From Lachnospiraceae bacterium UBA7202 (GTDB lineage Bacteria; Bacillota; Clostridia; Lachnospirales; Lachnospiraceae): a DNA stretch of 64,000 bases. Positions 42,789-50,706 of the stretch are shown one piece after another (position 1 is the stretch's first letter; the number at the start of each line of letters is the position of its first letter). Under the pieces are notes generated by a model, which did no database searches, was not told the DNA's origin, and saw only the letters and a list, made by a program, of their open reading frames with translations. The stretch spans positions 1-64,000 of the forward strand of contig DKUO01000043.1 in assembly GCA_002490705.1 (NCBI GenBank). The letters are read 5' to 3'. Made by a program: the position numbers and the translations under genes.

Positions 42789-44097
42789 GGGTGTCTCTCC
42801 TGATCGTATCTCTATGTATCACAATATCCATCAGCTCTCCCAAATAGGAGAGGGAGCCAAAGGCTATGATTACGGCCTCCTTATCTTTTCCCGCAAGCAG
42901 ATAAGCAATCTCCACCGCCTCCTGCACGCTGTCCGCCGCAGTCACAGCGCCGTGATATTCCCTTGCTGCCTGCGCCAGATCAAGCGCCGGCAGAGCACGG
43001 TCTCCTACAGGCGGTGTCACCGTGATAATATGGGAAGCCAGCTCGAACGTGCTGCGAATCACCTTGTCAGCCTCTTTGTCCTTTAACATTCCCATTATAT
43101 AAATAATTTTCCTATTTGTAAAATAAAACTGAATACTTTCCGCCAATTTTTTTGCGGCGTCCTCGTTGTGGGCGCCGTCCGCGATGAAAAGCGGCTTCTT
43201 TGCAATCACATCAAACCGCCCCGGCCACTTGGTCTCCAAAAGTCCCCTGCGCAGCTTTTCCTCCGGGACTTTGTAACCGCAGCGTCCCAGCGCCATGACC
43301 GTCTCCACCGCCAAAACGGCGTTCTCAATCTGAAACTGTCCGAGCATGGAAATCTCCAGATTTTTATAGCGGTCATAGTCAAAGCTCTGCTTCGTCACGC
43401 CATATCTGACATGTTTTGCACGGGAAACGTCCGCGGTCAGGAATTTTCCTTTCTTCAAAAGAGCTGCCTGGCGCAATATCTTCATCACATCGGGAGGCTG
43501 TTGTGCAGATATCACATAACACTTGTTTTTTATAATGCCCGCCTTCGCGGTGGCAATCTCCTCCAGACTATCCCCCAAAATATCCATATGATCCATGCTG
43601 ATCGAGGAGAAAACTGCCGCCAGCGTCTGCTCCACCACGTTGGTGGCGTCCAACGCACCGCCCAGACCCGTCTCCAAAACCACCAGATCGCATTCCTTAT
43701 CCTGAAAAAACAGAAAGGCCACCGCTGTTTCCACTTCAAAAAGCGTGGGATGGGGATGTCCCTCCTCCACCATCAGCGCCGCCGCGGCCTTTACCGGCTC
43801 CAAATATTTGCAGAGACCCGACTGGGTAATGATTCTGCCGTCCACCTGAAAGACCTCTCTGTATTCCCTCACCGCCGGAGAAAGATATCTTCCCACCCGA
43901 TATCCCGCCTCCTGCATCACCGTAGAAACATAGGCAAGTACGGAACCTTTACCATTTGTCCCGGCGATATGCACAAATTTCAACTGCTCCTGCGGATTTC
44001 CCAGCTTTTCACAAAGCCGGCGCATACTGTCAAGCCCCATAACCCTGCCAAGGGGCCTCAATTCGTCAATGTACTGCATGGCTTCCCGATAGTTCAT
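42766..44097 (-). CDS. folC: Bifunctional folylpolyglutamate / dihydrofolate synthase
   Basis: A 443-residue Mur-ligase-type enzyme that adds Glu to (dihydro)pteroate and folates. The P-loop is HIAGTNGKGSVLAYVS; other motifs are DHMDILGDSLEEIATAKAG and FIADGAHNEDA. First gene of the folC-folE-folP-folBK operon; ATG at 44097 after GGAGT. No folate riboswitch was recognised upstream. Confidence 0.95.
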   Translation of the reverse strand: MNYREAMQYIDELRPLGRVMGLDSMRRLCEKLGNPQEQLKFVHIAGTNGKGSVLAYVSTVMQEAGYRVGRYLSPAVREYREVFQVDGRIITQSGLCKYLEPVKAAAALMVEEGHPHPTLFEVETAVAFLFFQDKECDLVVLETGLGGALDATNVVEQTLAAVFSSISMDHMDILGDSLEEIATAKAGIIKNKCYVISAQQPPDVMKILRQAALLKKGKFLTADVSRAKHVRYGVTKQSFDYDRYKNLEISMLGQFQIENAVLAVETVMALGRCGYKVPEEKLRRGLLETKWPGRFDVIAKKPLFIADGAHNEDAAKKLAESIQFYFTNRKIIYIMGMLKDKEADKVIRSTFELASHIITVTPPVGDRALPALDLAQAAREYHGAVTAADSVQEAVEIAYLLAGKDKEAVIIAFGSLSYLGELMDIVIHRDTIRRDTHGRSDKN

Positions 44098-44183
44098 GCC
44101 GGTCTACACTCCGTTTCATGCTTTTCCCGTCTGTTTTCCACATCCCTGTATAAATAGATTTCAGACGGTTTATACTATAAAAT

Positions 44184-44597
44184 ATGAAAAAATTATTGCA
44201 CAACTTCATTCACTGCGGGCTGCTGGGATGGTTTCTGGAAATCACCTTCACAGCCTTTCACTCTTTCCGCAGGAGAGACTTTAAACTGCCCGGCGCCACC
44301 TCCGTCTGGATGTTTCCCATCTACGGTCTGGCCGCCCTGCTCGCCCCAGTCTGCCGCCTGCTTAAAAACCGCTCCCTGCTATTTCGCGGGCTCACCTACA
44401 CCGGGTTGATCTTCACCGGGGAATTTCTCACCGGCATGTGGTTGAACCGCCGGGAACTCTGTCCCTGGAATTACGAGCGCTCCCGCTGGAATCTGGGAAA
44501 AGTAATCCGGCTGGACTACGCTCCCTTCTGGTTCGTCACCGGCCTTCTCTTTGAACGCCTCCTGCGGGAAAACGACCCTTCCCTGCGTCCGGACTAA
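44184..44597 (+). CDS. Putative ABC-transporter type IV (PF06541-like) membrane protein
   Basis: A 137-residue protein with about four helices (LLGWFLEITF at the N-terminus, FPIYGLAALLAPV, FRGLTYTGLIFTGEFLTGM, APFWFVTGLLFERLL). The pattern G-W-x-x-E followed by P-I-Y-G and C-P-W-N-Y fits the CmpB-like membrane family common in Clostridia. Function unestablished. No ribosome site precedes the ATG, and a TATACT box lies only 7 bp upstream, so a leaderless mRNA is possible. Confidence 0.7.
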   Translation: MKKLLHNFIHCGLLGWFLEITFTAFHSFRRRDFKLPGATSVWMFPIYGLAALLAPVCRLLKNRSLLFRGLTYTGLIFTGEFLTGMWLNRRELCPWNYERSRWNLGKVIRLDYAPFWFVTGLLFERLLRENDPSLRPD

Positions 44598-44603
44598 CCT
44601 GCG

Positions 44604-45026
44604 TCAATCCATATCAATATCGTCCGCGTCAATATTCAGCGTGTTTAACGTCCGCCGCTTTCTTCTGGCCTCCTCGGAGGCACGCAGGATATAATTCTTG
44701 ATCTCCTTCGCATTCTTGATGTGCTCCAGATACAGCTGCGGATGCGTATTGTCCCCTGTATAACAGGCCACTGTACCCAGTCCGAAGATACGTTCTGCAA
44801 GACTGGTTTTCAGCTCCACATCCTGCACTTTATATAAATAACAGTCGTTTTCTGTCGTGTTGAACAAACCCGCATTAATGGTAATCACCTGATCGTTTAC
44901 CGTGTATTTCGTAAAACTAAAGGGCAGGCCGAAGAACAGCCAGCGTTTACGCTCCACATACTGTTCCCCGCGTCCCTCCCCCGCGCTGTCGTCCTTTTGC
45001 ATCATTTCTTCTCTGTTTTCCTCCAT
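44604..45026 (-). CDS. Bacterial PH-domain protein (DUF304/YdbS-like)
   Basis: A 140-residue protein with an acidic N-terminus (1-25), a PH-like domain (about 28-115; FTKYTVNDQVITINAGLF, NDCYLYKVQDVEL, GTVACYTGD) and a basic Arg-rich helix before an acidic end. No membrane segment, unlike many YdbS proteins. The ATG at 45026 follows AGGAGA; the in-frame start at 45062 is less likely. It has its own promoter at 45098-45126. Molecular role unknown. Confidence 0.75.
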   Translation of the reverse strand: MEENREEMMQKDDSAGEGRGEQYVERKRWLFFGLPFSFTKYTVNDQVITINAGLFNTTENDCYLYKVQDVELKTSLAERIFGLGTVACYTGDNTHPQLYLEHIKNAKEIKNYILRASEEARRKRRTLNTLNIDADDIDMD

Positions 45027-45097
45027 TGCGATAATCTCCTCCGATTTTCTGTGGACTGCCAAAGCTGTCTCCAGACAGCCTCTTGGGATTCTTTCTA

Positions 45098-45126
45098 ATT
45101 ATACACTTTTATCAAAACAATAGCAA
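45098..45126 (-). promoter_or_regulatory. Promoter of the PH-domain gene
   Basis: TTGCTA (45121-45126), 17-bp spacer, TATAAT (45098-45103) on the minus strand; leader about 65 nt. Confidence 0.65.
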
Positions 45127-45148
45127 TAATATCCGCCTTTTGTCCCAC

Positions 45149-45177
45149 TTGCGTCCCTCCCTCCTTTGTGCTATGAT
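45149..45177 (+). promoter_or_regulatory. Promoter of the nitroreductase gene
   Basis: TTGCGT (45149-45154), 17-bp spacer, TATGAT (45172-45177), 55 bp before the ATG. It is divergent from the PH-domain promoter. Confidence 0.5.
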
Positions 45178-45232
45178 ATACAAAATATAGTAAGAACCTA
45201 TCAACCATGCCACATGATAAGGAGGACTCCAC

Positions 45233-45775
45233 ATGACCGCGAAAGACTGTATCCTAGGGCGCAGAAGCATCCGCAAGTTTAAGGCTGATGCTGTTTCCCA
45301 CGATCTTATATCCCAGATCGTTGAGACCGCTTCCTACTCTCCAAGCTGGAAGCACACGCAGATCACCCGCTATATTGCCGTAGAAGGCGCCTTGAAAGAA
45401 AAAATCGCAAGAGAGTGCACTTCCCTCTATCCCCCCAACGGCGATATCATTGCAGCAGCGCCTGTACTGATGGCTGTTACGATTATCAAAAACCGCAGCG
45501 GTTATGAGCGTGACGGCTCGTTCAGCACTCCCAGAGGAGACGGCTGGCAGATGTATGACGCCGGTATCGCATCCCAGAGCCTCTGCCTCGCGGCATACGA
45601 ACAGGGGCTTGGTTCCGTGATTCTCGGTCTTTTTGACCAGAGTGCGGCGGAATCTCTGTTGCAGCTTCCCGCAGACCGTGAACTTGTGGCTCTTATTCCC
45701 ATTGGCTATCCCGATGAGACGCCTGTTGCTCCCAAGAGAAAGCCTGTGGAGGAATTGCTATCCTATCAATCATAA
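45233..45775 (+). CDS. Nitroreductase-family flavoprotein
   Basis: A 180-residue FMN-dependent oxidoreductase of the nitroreductase fold. The N-terminal RRSIRKFKADAV supplies FMN phosphate contacts; SYSPSWKHTQ and the C-terminal glycine-rich EQGLGSVILGLFD are typical. ATG after GGAGGA. It ends in a strong hairpin terminator just before pyrB. Physiological substrate unknown. Confidence 0.9.
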   Translation: MTAKDCILGRRSIRKFKADAVSHDLISQIVETASYSPSWKHTQITRYIAVEGALKEKIARECTSLYPPNGDIIAAAPVLMAVTIIKNRSGYERDGSFSTPRGDGWQMYDAGIASQSLCLAAYEQGLGSVILGLFDQSAAESLLQLPADRELVALIPIGYPDETPVAPKRKPVEELLSYQS

Positions 45776-45782
45776 ATTTCCA

Positions 45783-45814
45783 AAATAGAAGAGAATAATC
45801 TCTTCTATTTTTTT
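45783..45814 (+). terminator. Terminator between nitroreductase and pyrB
   Basis: Perfect 12-bp stem AAATAGAAGAGA / TCTCTTCTATTT (45783-45794, 45799-45810), loop ATAA, run of seven Ts to 45814. Only 30 bp separate it from the pyrB ATG and no promoter is seen there, so it may act as an attenuator for pyrBI. Confidence 0.85.
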
Positions 45815-45844
45815 GACTATCTTGCAAAGGAGTGTACCATTTCT

Positions 45845-46756
45845 ATGAGACATTTGATGAACCCACTTGATTTTTCCGTTGATGAGCTGGAAAAGCTCTT
45901 CGATCTGGCTAACAAAATTGAGGCCGATCCCGCCAAGTACGCGCACAGCTGCGAAGGGAAAAAGCTGGCCACCTGTTTTTATGAGCCAAGCACGCGCACG
46001 CGCCTGAGTTTTGAGGCTGCCATGCTGAATCTGGGCGGGAAGGTCCTTGGCTTTTCGGACGCCGCTTCCTCCTCTGCCGCAAAAGGCGAAAGCGTATCGG
46101 ACACCATCCGCATCATTTCCTGTTATGCGGATATCTGCGCCATGCGCCACCCCAAAGAGGGCGCTCCCATGGTAGCGGCCTCCCGCTCCGGCATTCCGGT
46201 AATCAATGCCGGGGACGGCGGACACCAGCATCCTACGCAGACCCTTACGGATCTGCTCACCATCCGGTCCCTGAAAGGAAAACTGGGCGGATTTACCATC
46301 GGGCTGTGCGGCGACTTAAAATTCGGACGCACCGTACACTCCCTCATCAACGCGCTGATCCGTTATCAGGATATCCGTTTCATCTTTATCTCACCCGAGG
46401 AATTAAAAGTGCCGGACTATATCACGGACATGCTTTCTGAAAAGGGTATCCCCTATGAGGAGGTGATCCGTCTGGAGAACTGTATGCCCCAGCTTGACCT
46501 CCTCTACATGACGAGAGTGCAGAAGGAGCGCTTCTTCAACGAAGAGGATTACGTGAGACTGAAAGACTTTTATATTCTGGACAAGGAAAAGCTCTCCGCC
46601 GCAAAGGAGGACATGCTGATCCTCCATCCCCTTCCGAGAGTCAACGAAATCTCGGTGGAGGTCGACGACGACCCACGCGCCGTCTATTTTAAGCAGGCAC
46701 AGTACGGCGTCTATGTCCGCATGGCTTTGATATTAACTTTACTCGAACTGGCGTAA
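45845..46756 (+). CDS. pyrB: Aspartate carbamoyltransferase, catalytic subunit
   Basis: A 303-residue enzyme joining carbamoyl phosphate and aspartate, the committed step of pyrimidine synthesis. Carbamoyl-phosphate motif FYEPSTRTRLSFEAAML (about 45-62), GHQHPTQTLTDLLTI, and the aspartate-binding LHPLPRVNE are intact. ATG after AAGGAG. Paired with pyrI downstream, so an allosteric ATCase holoenzyme is expected. Confidence 0.96.
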   Translation: MRHLMNPLDFSVDELEKLFDLANKIEADPAKYAHSCEGKKLATCFYEPSTRTRLSFEAAMLNLGGKVLGFSDAASSSAAKGESVSDTIRIISCYADICAMRHPKEGAPMVAASRSGIPVINAGDGGHQHPTQTLTDLLTIRSLKGKLGGFTIGLCGDLKFGRTVHSLINALIRYQDIRFIFISPEELKVPDYITDMLSEKGIPYEEVIRLENCMPQLDLLYMTRVQKERFFNEEDYVRLKDFYILDKEKLSAAKEDMLILHPLPRVNEISVEVDDDPRAVYFKQAQYGVYVRMALILTLLELA

Positions 46757-46759
46757 ACT

Positions 46760-46809
46760 GGCGTAAAATCCTTCGGATTTAACGCCGCGAGATTTGCTTC
46801 GCAAACTCG
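46760..46809 (+). repeat. Two adjacent hairpins between pyrB and pyrI
   Basis: GGCGTAAAATCC-TTC-GGATTTAACGCC (46760-46786, one mismatch) followed by CGAGATTTGC-TTC-GCAAACTCG (46788-46809, one bulged A). Both have TTC loops and neither has a U-run, so these are more likely mRNA processing or stability elements or palindromic repeat units than a terminator. A 10-base direct duplication (ACTGGCGTAA) overlaps the pyrB stop. Confidence 0.6.
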
Positions 46810-46854
46810 GATACAAATACCGGCATAAAAACGCCCCAAAAAAGGAGGACTGTA

Positions 46855-47292
46855 ATGTTAAACGTAGGAAAAATTGAAGAGGGCTTTGTGCTCGACCATA
46901 TCGAAGCCGGCAAAAGCCTTGAAATCTATCACCACTTAAAATTGGATAAACTGGACTGCACCGTAGCGATCATCAAAAACGCCCGCAGCAATAAGATGGG
47001 AAAGAAAGACATTTTAAAAGTGGAGTGCGATATTAACACCCTGAATCTGGATATCCTTGCTTTTATCGATCACAACATCACCGTCAACGTGATCAAGGAC
47101 GGGGAGATCGTAGACAAGAAGGAGCTGGTTCTCCCCCGGGAAATCCACAATGTGATCAAATGCAAAAATCCCCGCTGTATCACCTCGATCGAGCAGGAGC
47201 TGCCGCATATTTTTGTTCTTGCAGATGAGGAAAAAGAAATCTACCGCTGTAAATACTGCGAAGAAAAGGCAGGAACCTCCTCTACCTGGTAG
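46855..47292 (+). CDS. pyrI: Aspartate carbamoyltransferase, regulatory subunit
   Basis: A 145-residue zinc-containing regulatory subunit that binds nucleotides and tunes PyrB. The N-terminal allosteric domain (KIEEGFVLDHIEAGKSLEIY) is followed by a zinc domain with Cys pairs CKNPRC and CKYC. ATG after AAAGGAGGA. Presence of PyrI means nucleotide feedback control of PyrB. Its 3' end overlaps the convergent HD-GYP gene by 11 bp. Confidence 0.95.
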   Translation: MLNVGKIEEGFVLDHIEAGKSLEIYHHLKLDKLDCTVAIIKNARSNKMGKKDILKVECDINTLNLDILAFIDHNITVNVIKDGEIVDKKELVLPREIHNVIKCKNPRCITSIEQELPHIFVLADEEKEIYRCKYCEEKAGTSSTW

Positions 47293-47306
47293 ATTCCTGC
47301 CGGTTT
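47268..47306 (+). terminator. Terminator-like hairpin at the 3' end of pyrI
   Basis: GGCAGGAA (47268-47275) pairs with TTCCTGCC (47294-47301), then GGTTTT. It spans the pyrI stop and the end of the convergent gene. The stem is clear, the U-run short. Confidence 0.5.
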
Positions 47307-48046
47307 TGAACCGCTCTCTTTGCAAACTTCCCCGCCGCCTTTTCCAGACATAAGAGAAGCTTTGGGGAAAACTGACCGCACTCTCCCCGCATAATCATAT
47401 CGTAAGCCTGTGCGGGCGTGTAGGCGCTTTTATAACAGCGTTCGCTGACCAGAGCGTCGTAAACGTCCGCCACCGAGACAATCTGCGCGGCGATGGGAAT
47501 ATCCTCTCCCGACAATCCCTCGGGATATCCCTTCCCGTCGTACCGCTCGTGATGATACCGGCAGATCTCATAACTCACCCTGCCGTATTCGCTCTCCTGA
47601 ATATCCTCCAGCATCTCTATGATCTCACACCCTTTCAGGGTGTGTGTTTTCATGAGCGCGAACTCCTCTTCGGTGAGCCTGCCCGGTTTCAACAAAATGG
47701 CGTCCGAAATCGCAATCTTTCCCACATCGTGCATAGCCGACGCCGCGGCAATCACATCGACGTCCTCCCTGTCAAGATGATATTCCGGGCAGAGCGCGGC
47801 CACATATTCGGCCAGAATCCTTGTAAAATCTTTTACCCGCCTGACATGGTCGCCCGATTCCAGATTCCGAAACTCCACCACATTACTCATGGTCTCTATG
47901 ATGCGTTCATTCATGCGCCGCAGTTCCTGCGCCTGCTTTTGCAGTACGCTGGTCTGCAACGCAACAAGTTCTTCCAAATGACGTCTGGTATAGCGCCGTC
48001 CGTCATCTTTCTCATTCGTGTGTGAAATTACGCCCGAATTTTTCAT
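47282..48046 (-). CDS. HD-GYP domain protein
   Basis: A 254-residue protein with an N-terminal coiled coil (about 20-60) and an HD-GYP domain: MHDVGKIAISDAILLKPG carries the HD metal ligands and HHERYDGKGYPEGLSG the GYP loop, followed by SVADVYDALVSER. Canonical members hydrolyse cyclic di-GMP. No receiver or membrane part. It is 13 bp after pnp, so it is probably read from the rpsO-pnp transcript. Confidence 0.9.
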   Translation of the reverse strand: MKNSGVISHTNEKDDGRRYTRRHLEELVALQTSVLQKQAQELRRMNERIIETMSNVVEFRNLESGDHVRRVKDFTRILAEYVAALCPEYHLDREDVDVIAAASAMHDVGKIAISDAILLKPGRLTEEEFALMKTHTLKGCEIIEMLEDIQESEYGRVSYEICRYHHERYDGKGYPEGLSGEDIPIAAQIVSVADVYDALVSERCYKSAYTPAQAYDMIMRGECGQFSPKLLLCLEKAAGKFAKRAVQNRQESTR

Positions 48047-48059
48047 ACAACCTCACTTT

Positions 48060-50150
48060 TTAGACCTGCGCTACATCCTTCATGGAGAAGCTGATTCTTC
48101 CCATCTTGTCCTTGCCAAGACACACTACCGTCACCTTGTCGCCGAGGGTGAGCACATCCTCCACGCGGTTGATTCTCTCCTTCGCGATCTTGGAGATATG
48201 CACCATGCCTTCCTTGCCCGGCGCGAACTCGATGAATGCGCCAAACTCCTTGATGCTCACCACCGTACCCTGGAAGATCTGTCCTTCCTCAAAGTCGGTC
48301 GTAATCATCTTGATCATATCCACAGCCTTGTCCATCATCTCATGGTCCGTACCGCAGACGGAAACCTGTCCCTCATCGTTGATGTCGATCTTCACACCCG
48401 TGCGGGCAATGATCTCGTTGATGGTCTTACCGCGCTGTCCGACCACATCACCGATCTTGTCGGGGTCAATCTGAATCGAAATGATCTTAGGCGCGTAAGG
48501 CCCAACCTCCTTGCGGGGCTCCGCAATCGCAGGCTTCATGCAGTTTTCCATAATATACTCTCTGGCTTCACGGCACCTTGCGATAGCGCCCTCCACGATA
48601 GGCTTGGTCAGGCCGTGAATCTTAATATCCATCTGGATCGCCGTGATCCCTTCATGGGTACCGGTCACCTTGAAATCCATATCCCCGAAGAAATCTTCCA
48701 GGCCCTGAATATCTGTCAAAAGCACAAAATCATCATCCGTGTCGCCTGTCACCAAACCGCAGGAGATTCCGGCTACCATCTTCTTGATCGGCACGCCCGC
48801 CGCCATCAGAGACATACAGGACGCACAGGTAGAAGCCATGGAGGTGGAACCATTGGACTCAAAGGTCTCGGACACCGTGCGGATCGCATAGGGGAACTCC
48901 TCCTCGGAAGGAAGCACCGGAAGCAAAGCTCTCTCCGCCAACGCGCCGTGGCCGATCTCTCTTCTGCCGGGTCCTCTGCTCACCTTGGTCTCACCTACAG
49001 AGTAGGAGGGGAAATTATAGTGATGCATATATCTCTTGGATGTTACATTTTCATCCAGTCCGTCCACCTTCTGCATCTCAGAAAGCGGCGCCAATGTGCA
49101 GACGTTACAAATCTGCGTCTGCCCTCTGGTAAACATGGCGGAGCCATGCACTCTCGGAATGATGTCCACCTCTGCGGCAAGCGGTCTGATCTGATCCAGC
49201 GCTCTGCCGTCAGGACGCTTGTGGTCTTTCAGAATCATCTTCCGCACGGTCTTCTTCTGGTACTGGTATACCGCCTCACCCAGCACGGCAAGGTAATCTT
49301 CCTTGTCAGCGAACGCCTCCTCCAGCCTTGCAGTGATATTTCTGATATTCTCCTCGCGCACCTGCTTTTCGTCGGTGAAGACGGCTTTCTCCATCTCCTC
49401 GGGCGTCACGATCTTCTTCATCTCCTCAAACAGCTCATCGGGAACCGCGCAGCTTTCATAGGAATGCTTCGGCTTACCGACCTCAGCCACAATCTTATTG
49501 ATGAACGCGATCAGAGACTGGTTAATCTCATGGGCCTTAAAGATTGCCTCCAGCACCTTTGCCTCCGGCACTTCATTGGCGCCCGCCTCAATCATCATCA
49601 CCTTTTCCGCAGTGGACGCCACCGTCATTTTCAGGTCGCCCTTATCCCACTGTTCCTGAGACGGATTGACAATCAGCTCTCCGTCCACCATACCCATCTG
49701 GGTCATCGCGCAGGGGCCTGCAAAGGGAATGTCCGAAATGCAGGTCGCGATGGCCGTACCGATCATAGCCACCAGCTCCGGACGGCATGCCGGATCCACG
49801 CTCATAACCATATTGTTTAAGGTCACATCATTGCGGTAGTCCTTGGGAAACAGCGGTCTCATGGGCCGGTCGATCACACGGCTTGTCAGAATCGCGTTCT
49901 CGGAGGGCTTACCCTCTCTCTTATTGAAGCCGCCCGGGATCTTTCCTACCGAATAAAATTTCTCTTCATACTCCACACTACAGGGGAAGAAATCAATCCC
50001 CTCCCTCGGTTTATCGGAGGCTGTCGCCGTAGATAAAACGGTAGTCTCCCCATACTGCATAAAAGCGCAGCCGTTTGCCTGTTTGCCGACTCTGCCGATG
50101 TCCACCCGAAGGGTACGACCGGCAAGTTCCATTGTGTAACTCTTGTACAT
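48060..50150 (-). CDS. pnp: Polynucleotide phosphorylase
   Basis: A 696-residue 3'-5' phosphorolytic exoribonuclease. It has two RNase PH-like domains (VDGELIVNPSQEQWDKGD in the first; GPGRREIGHGALAERALLP and DILVLL-type region in the second), a helical linker, KH (GDVVGQRGKTINEIIARTG) and S1 (GTVVSIKEFGAFIEF) RNA-binding domains at the C-terminus. ATG after AAGGAG. It lies downstream of rpsO, the classic gene order, with a long hairpin in the intergenic region. Confidence 0.97.
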   Translation of the reverse strand: MYKSYTMELAGRTLRVDIGRVGKQANGCAFMQYGETTVLSTATASDKPREGIDFFPCSVEYEEKFYSVGKIPGGFNKREGKPSENAILTSRVIDRPMRPLFPKDYRNDVTLNNMVMSVDPACRPELVAMIGTAIATCISDIPFAGPCAMTQMGMVDGELIVNPSQEQWDKGDLKMTVASTAEKVMMIEAGANEVPEAKVLEAIFKAHEINQSLIAFINKIVAEVGKPKHSYESCAVPDELFEEMKKIVTPEEMEKAVFTDEKQVREENIRNITARLEEAFADKEDYLAVLGEAVYQYQKKTVRKMILKDHKRPDGRALDQIRPLAAEVDIIPRVHGSAMFTRGQTQICNVCTLAPLSEMQKVDGLDENVTSKRYMHHYNFPSYSVGETKVSRGPGRREIGHGALAERALLPVLPSEEEFPYAIRTVSETFESNGSTSMASTCASCMSLMAAGVPIKKMVAGISCGLVTGDTDDDFVLLTDIQGLEDFFGDMDFKVTGTHEGITAIQMDIKIHGLTKPIVEGAIARCREAREYIMENCMKPAIAEPRKEVGPYAPKIISIQIDPDKIGDVVGQRGKTINEIIARTGVKIDINDEGQVSVCGTDHEMMDKAVDMIKMITTDFEEGQIFQGTVVSIKEFGAFIEFAPGKEGMVHISKIAKERINRVEDVLTLGDKVTVVCLGKDKMGRISFSMKDVAQV

Positions 50151-50189
50151 AATCTTCTCTCCTTCTTCTCTTTCTTCTACTCTTTGCTA

Positions 50190-50237
50190 CAGTTTATCAC
50201 GCGCCATTCGCAAAATCGCTTCGGTCTGGATAAACTG
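50190..50237 (-). promoter_or_regulatory. Long hairpin in the pnp leader
   Basis: CAGTTTATC (50190-50198) pairs perfectly with GATAAACTG (50229-50237) around a loop with further self-complementarity. In other bacteria PNPase autoregulates by acting on such a leader stem after RNase III cutting; the same role here is inference. Confidence 0.5.
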
Positions 50238-50246
50238 TTGTATTAG

Positions 50247-50287
50247 AAAAGCGGATTTAGGGTCGGACCTGCCAACCCTATCTCCGC
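50247..50287 (-). terminator. Terminator downstream of rpsO
   Basis: On the minus strand GCGGA...AGGGT pairs with ACCCT...TCCGC (50251-50287), followed by TTTT (50247-50250). It may be partial, since pnp follows. Confidence 0.6.
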
Positions 50288-50300
50288 TCATCAGCCCTAC

Positions 50301-50567
50301 TTATTTACGAAGCCCAAGTTTCTCGATCAGTGCACGATATCTCTCGATATCTTTGTCTTTCAGATAACCAAGCAACCCACGTCTTTGACCTACCATTTTC
50401 AGAAGTCCTCTTCTGGAATGATGATCCTTCGGATGCTCTTTCAGATGCTCGGTAAGCTCCTGAATCCTCTCTGTCAGAACCGCAATCTGTACCTCCGGTG
50501 AACCGGTATCGCCCTCTGATCTTGCATATTCCTTGATAATCGCTGTCTTCTTTTCCTTAGAAATCAT
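50301..50567 (-). CDS. rpsO: 30S ribosomal protein S15
   Basis: An 88-residue ribosomal protein, correct length, with the S15 signature GDTGSPEVQIAVLTERI and HSRRGLLKMVGQRRGLLGYL. It binds 16S rRNA helices h20-h22. ATG at 50567 with AAAGGAG. A structured leader of about 95 nt precedes it. Confidence 0.98.
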   Translation of the reverse strand: MISKEKKTAIIKEYARSEGDTGSPEVQIAVLTERIQELTEHLKEHPKDHHSRRGLLKMVGQRRGLLGYLKDKDIERYRALIEKLGLRK

Positions 50568-50670
50568 GTTTTCTCCTTTCCCTCAGGGTTCTTCCCTGAA
50601 TAACCGCCGGGCACCAAGAAGGGGTCGGAGTGTCCCGCCTCTGCGTGTCGGCTAAAATTCATACCTTGAT
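50568..50670 (-). promoter_or_regulatory. Structured rpsO leader (S15 autoregulatory candidate)
   Basis: The roughly 95-nt leader includes the hairpin TCAGGG-AAGAA-CCCTGA (50583-50599) just before the ribosome site, and GC-rich pairing upstream. S15 represses its own translation through several unrelated leader folds in different bacteria, so an S15-binding role is plausible but not shown. Confidence 0.45.
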
Positions 50671-50699
50671 AGTTTATCACAATGTTCCATTGTTGTAAA
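50671..50699 (-). promoter_or_regulatory. Promoter of rpsO-pnp
   Basis: TTTACA (50694-50699), 17-bp spacer, TAAACT (50671-50676) on the minus strand, directly after the NlpC/P60 gene stop. Confidence 0.55.
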
Positions 50700-50706
50700 G
50701 CAATTT

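Noticed and set aside
44098..44183. Folate (THF) riboswitch upstream of folC
   Set aside because: The region shows no conserved THF-riboswitch pattern and is mostly promoter-like AT-rich sequence.
48018..49820. A 600-codon open frame on the + strand opposite pnp
   Set aside because: It is antisense to a certain pnp gene, has no ribosome site and encodes no recognisable motifs. Open antisense frames arise from the codon use of the real gene.
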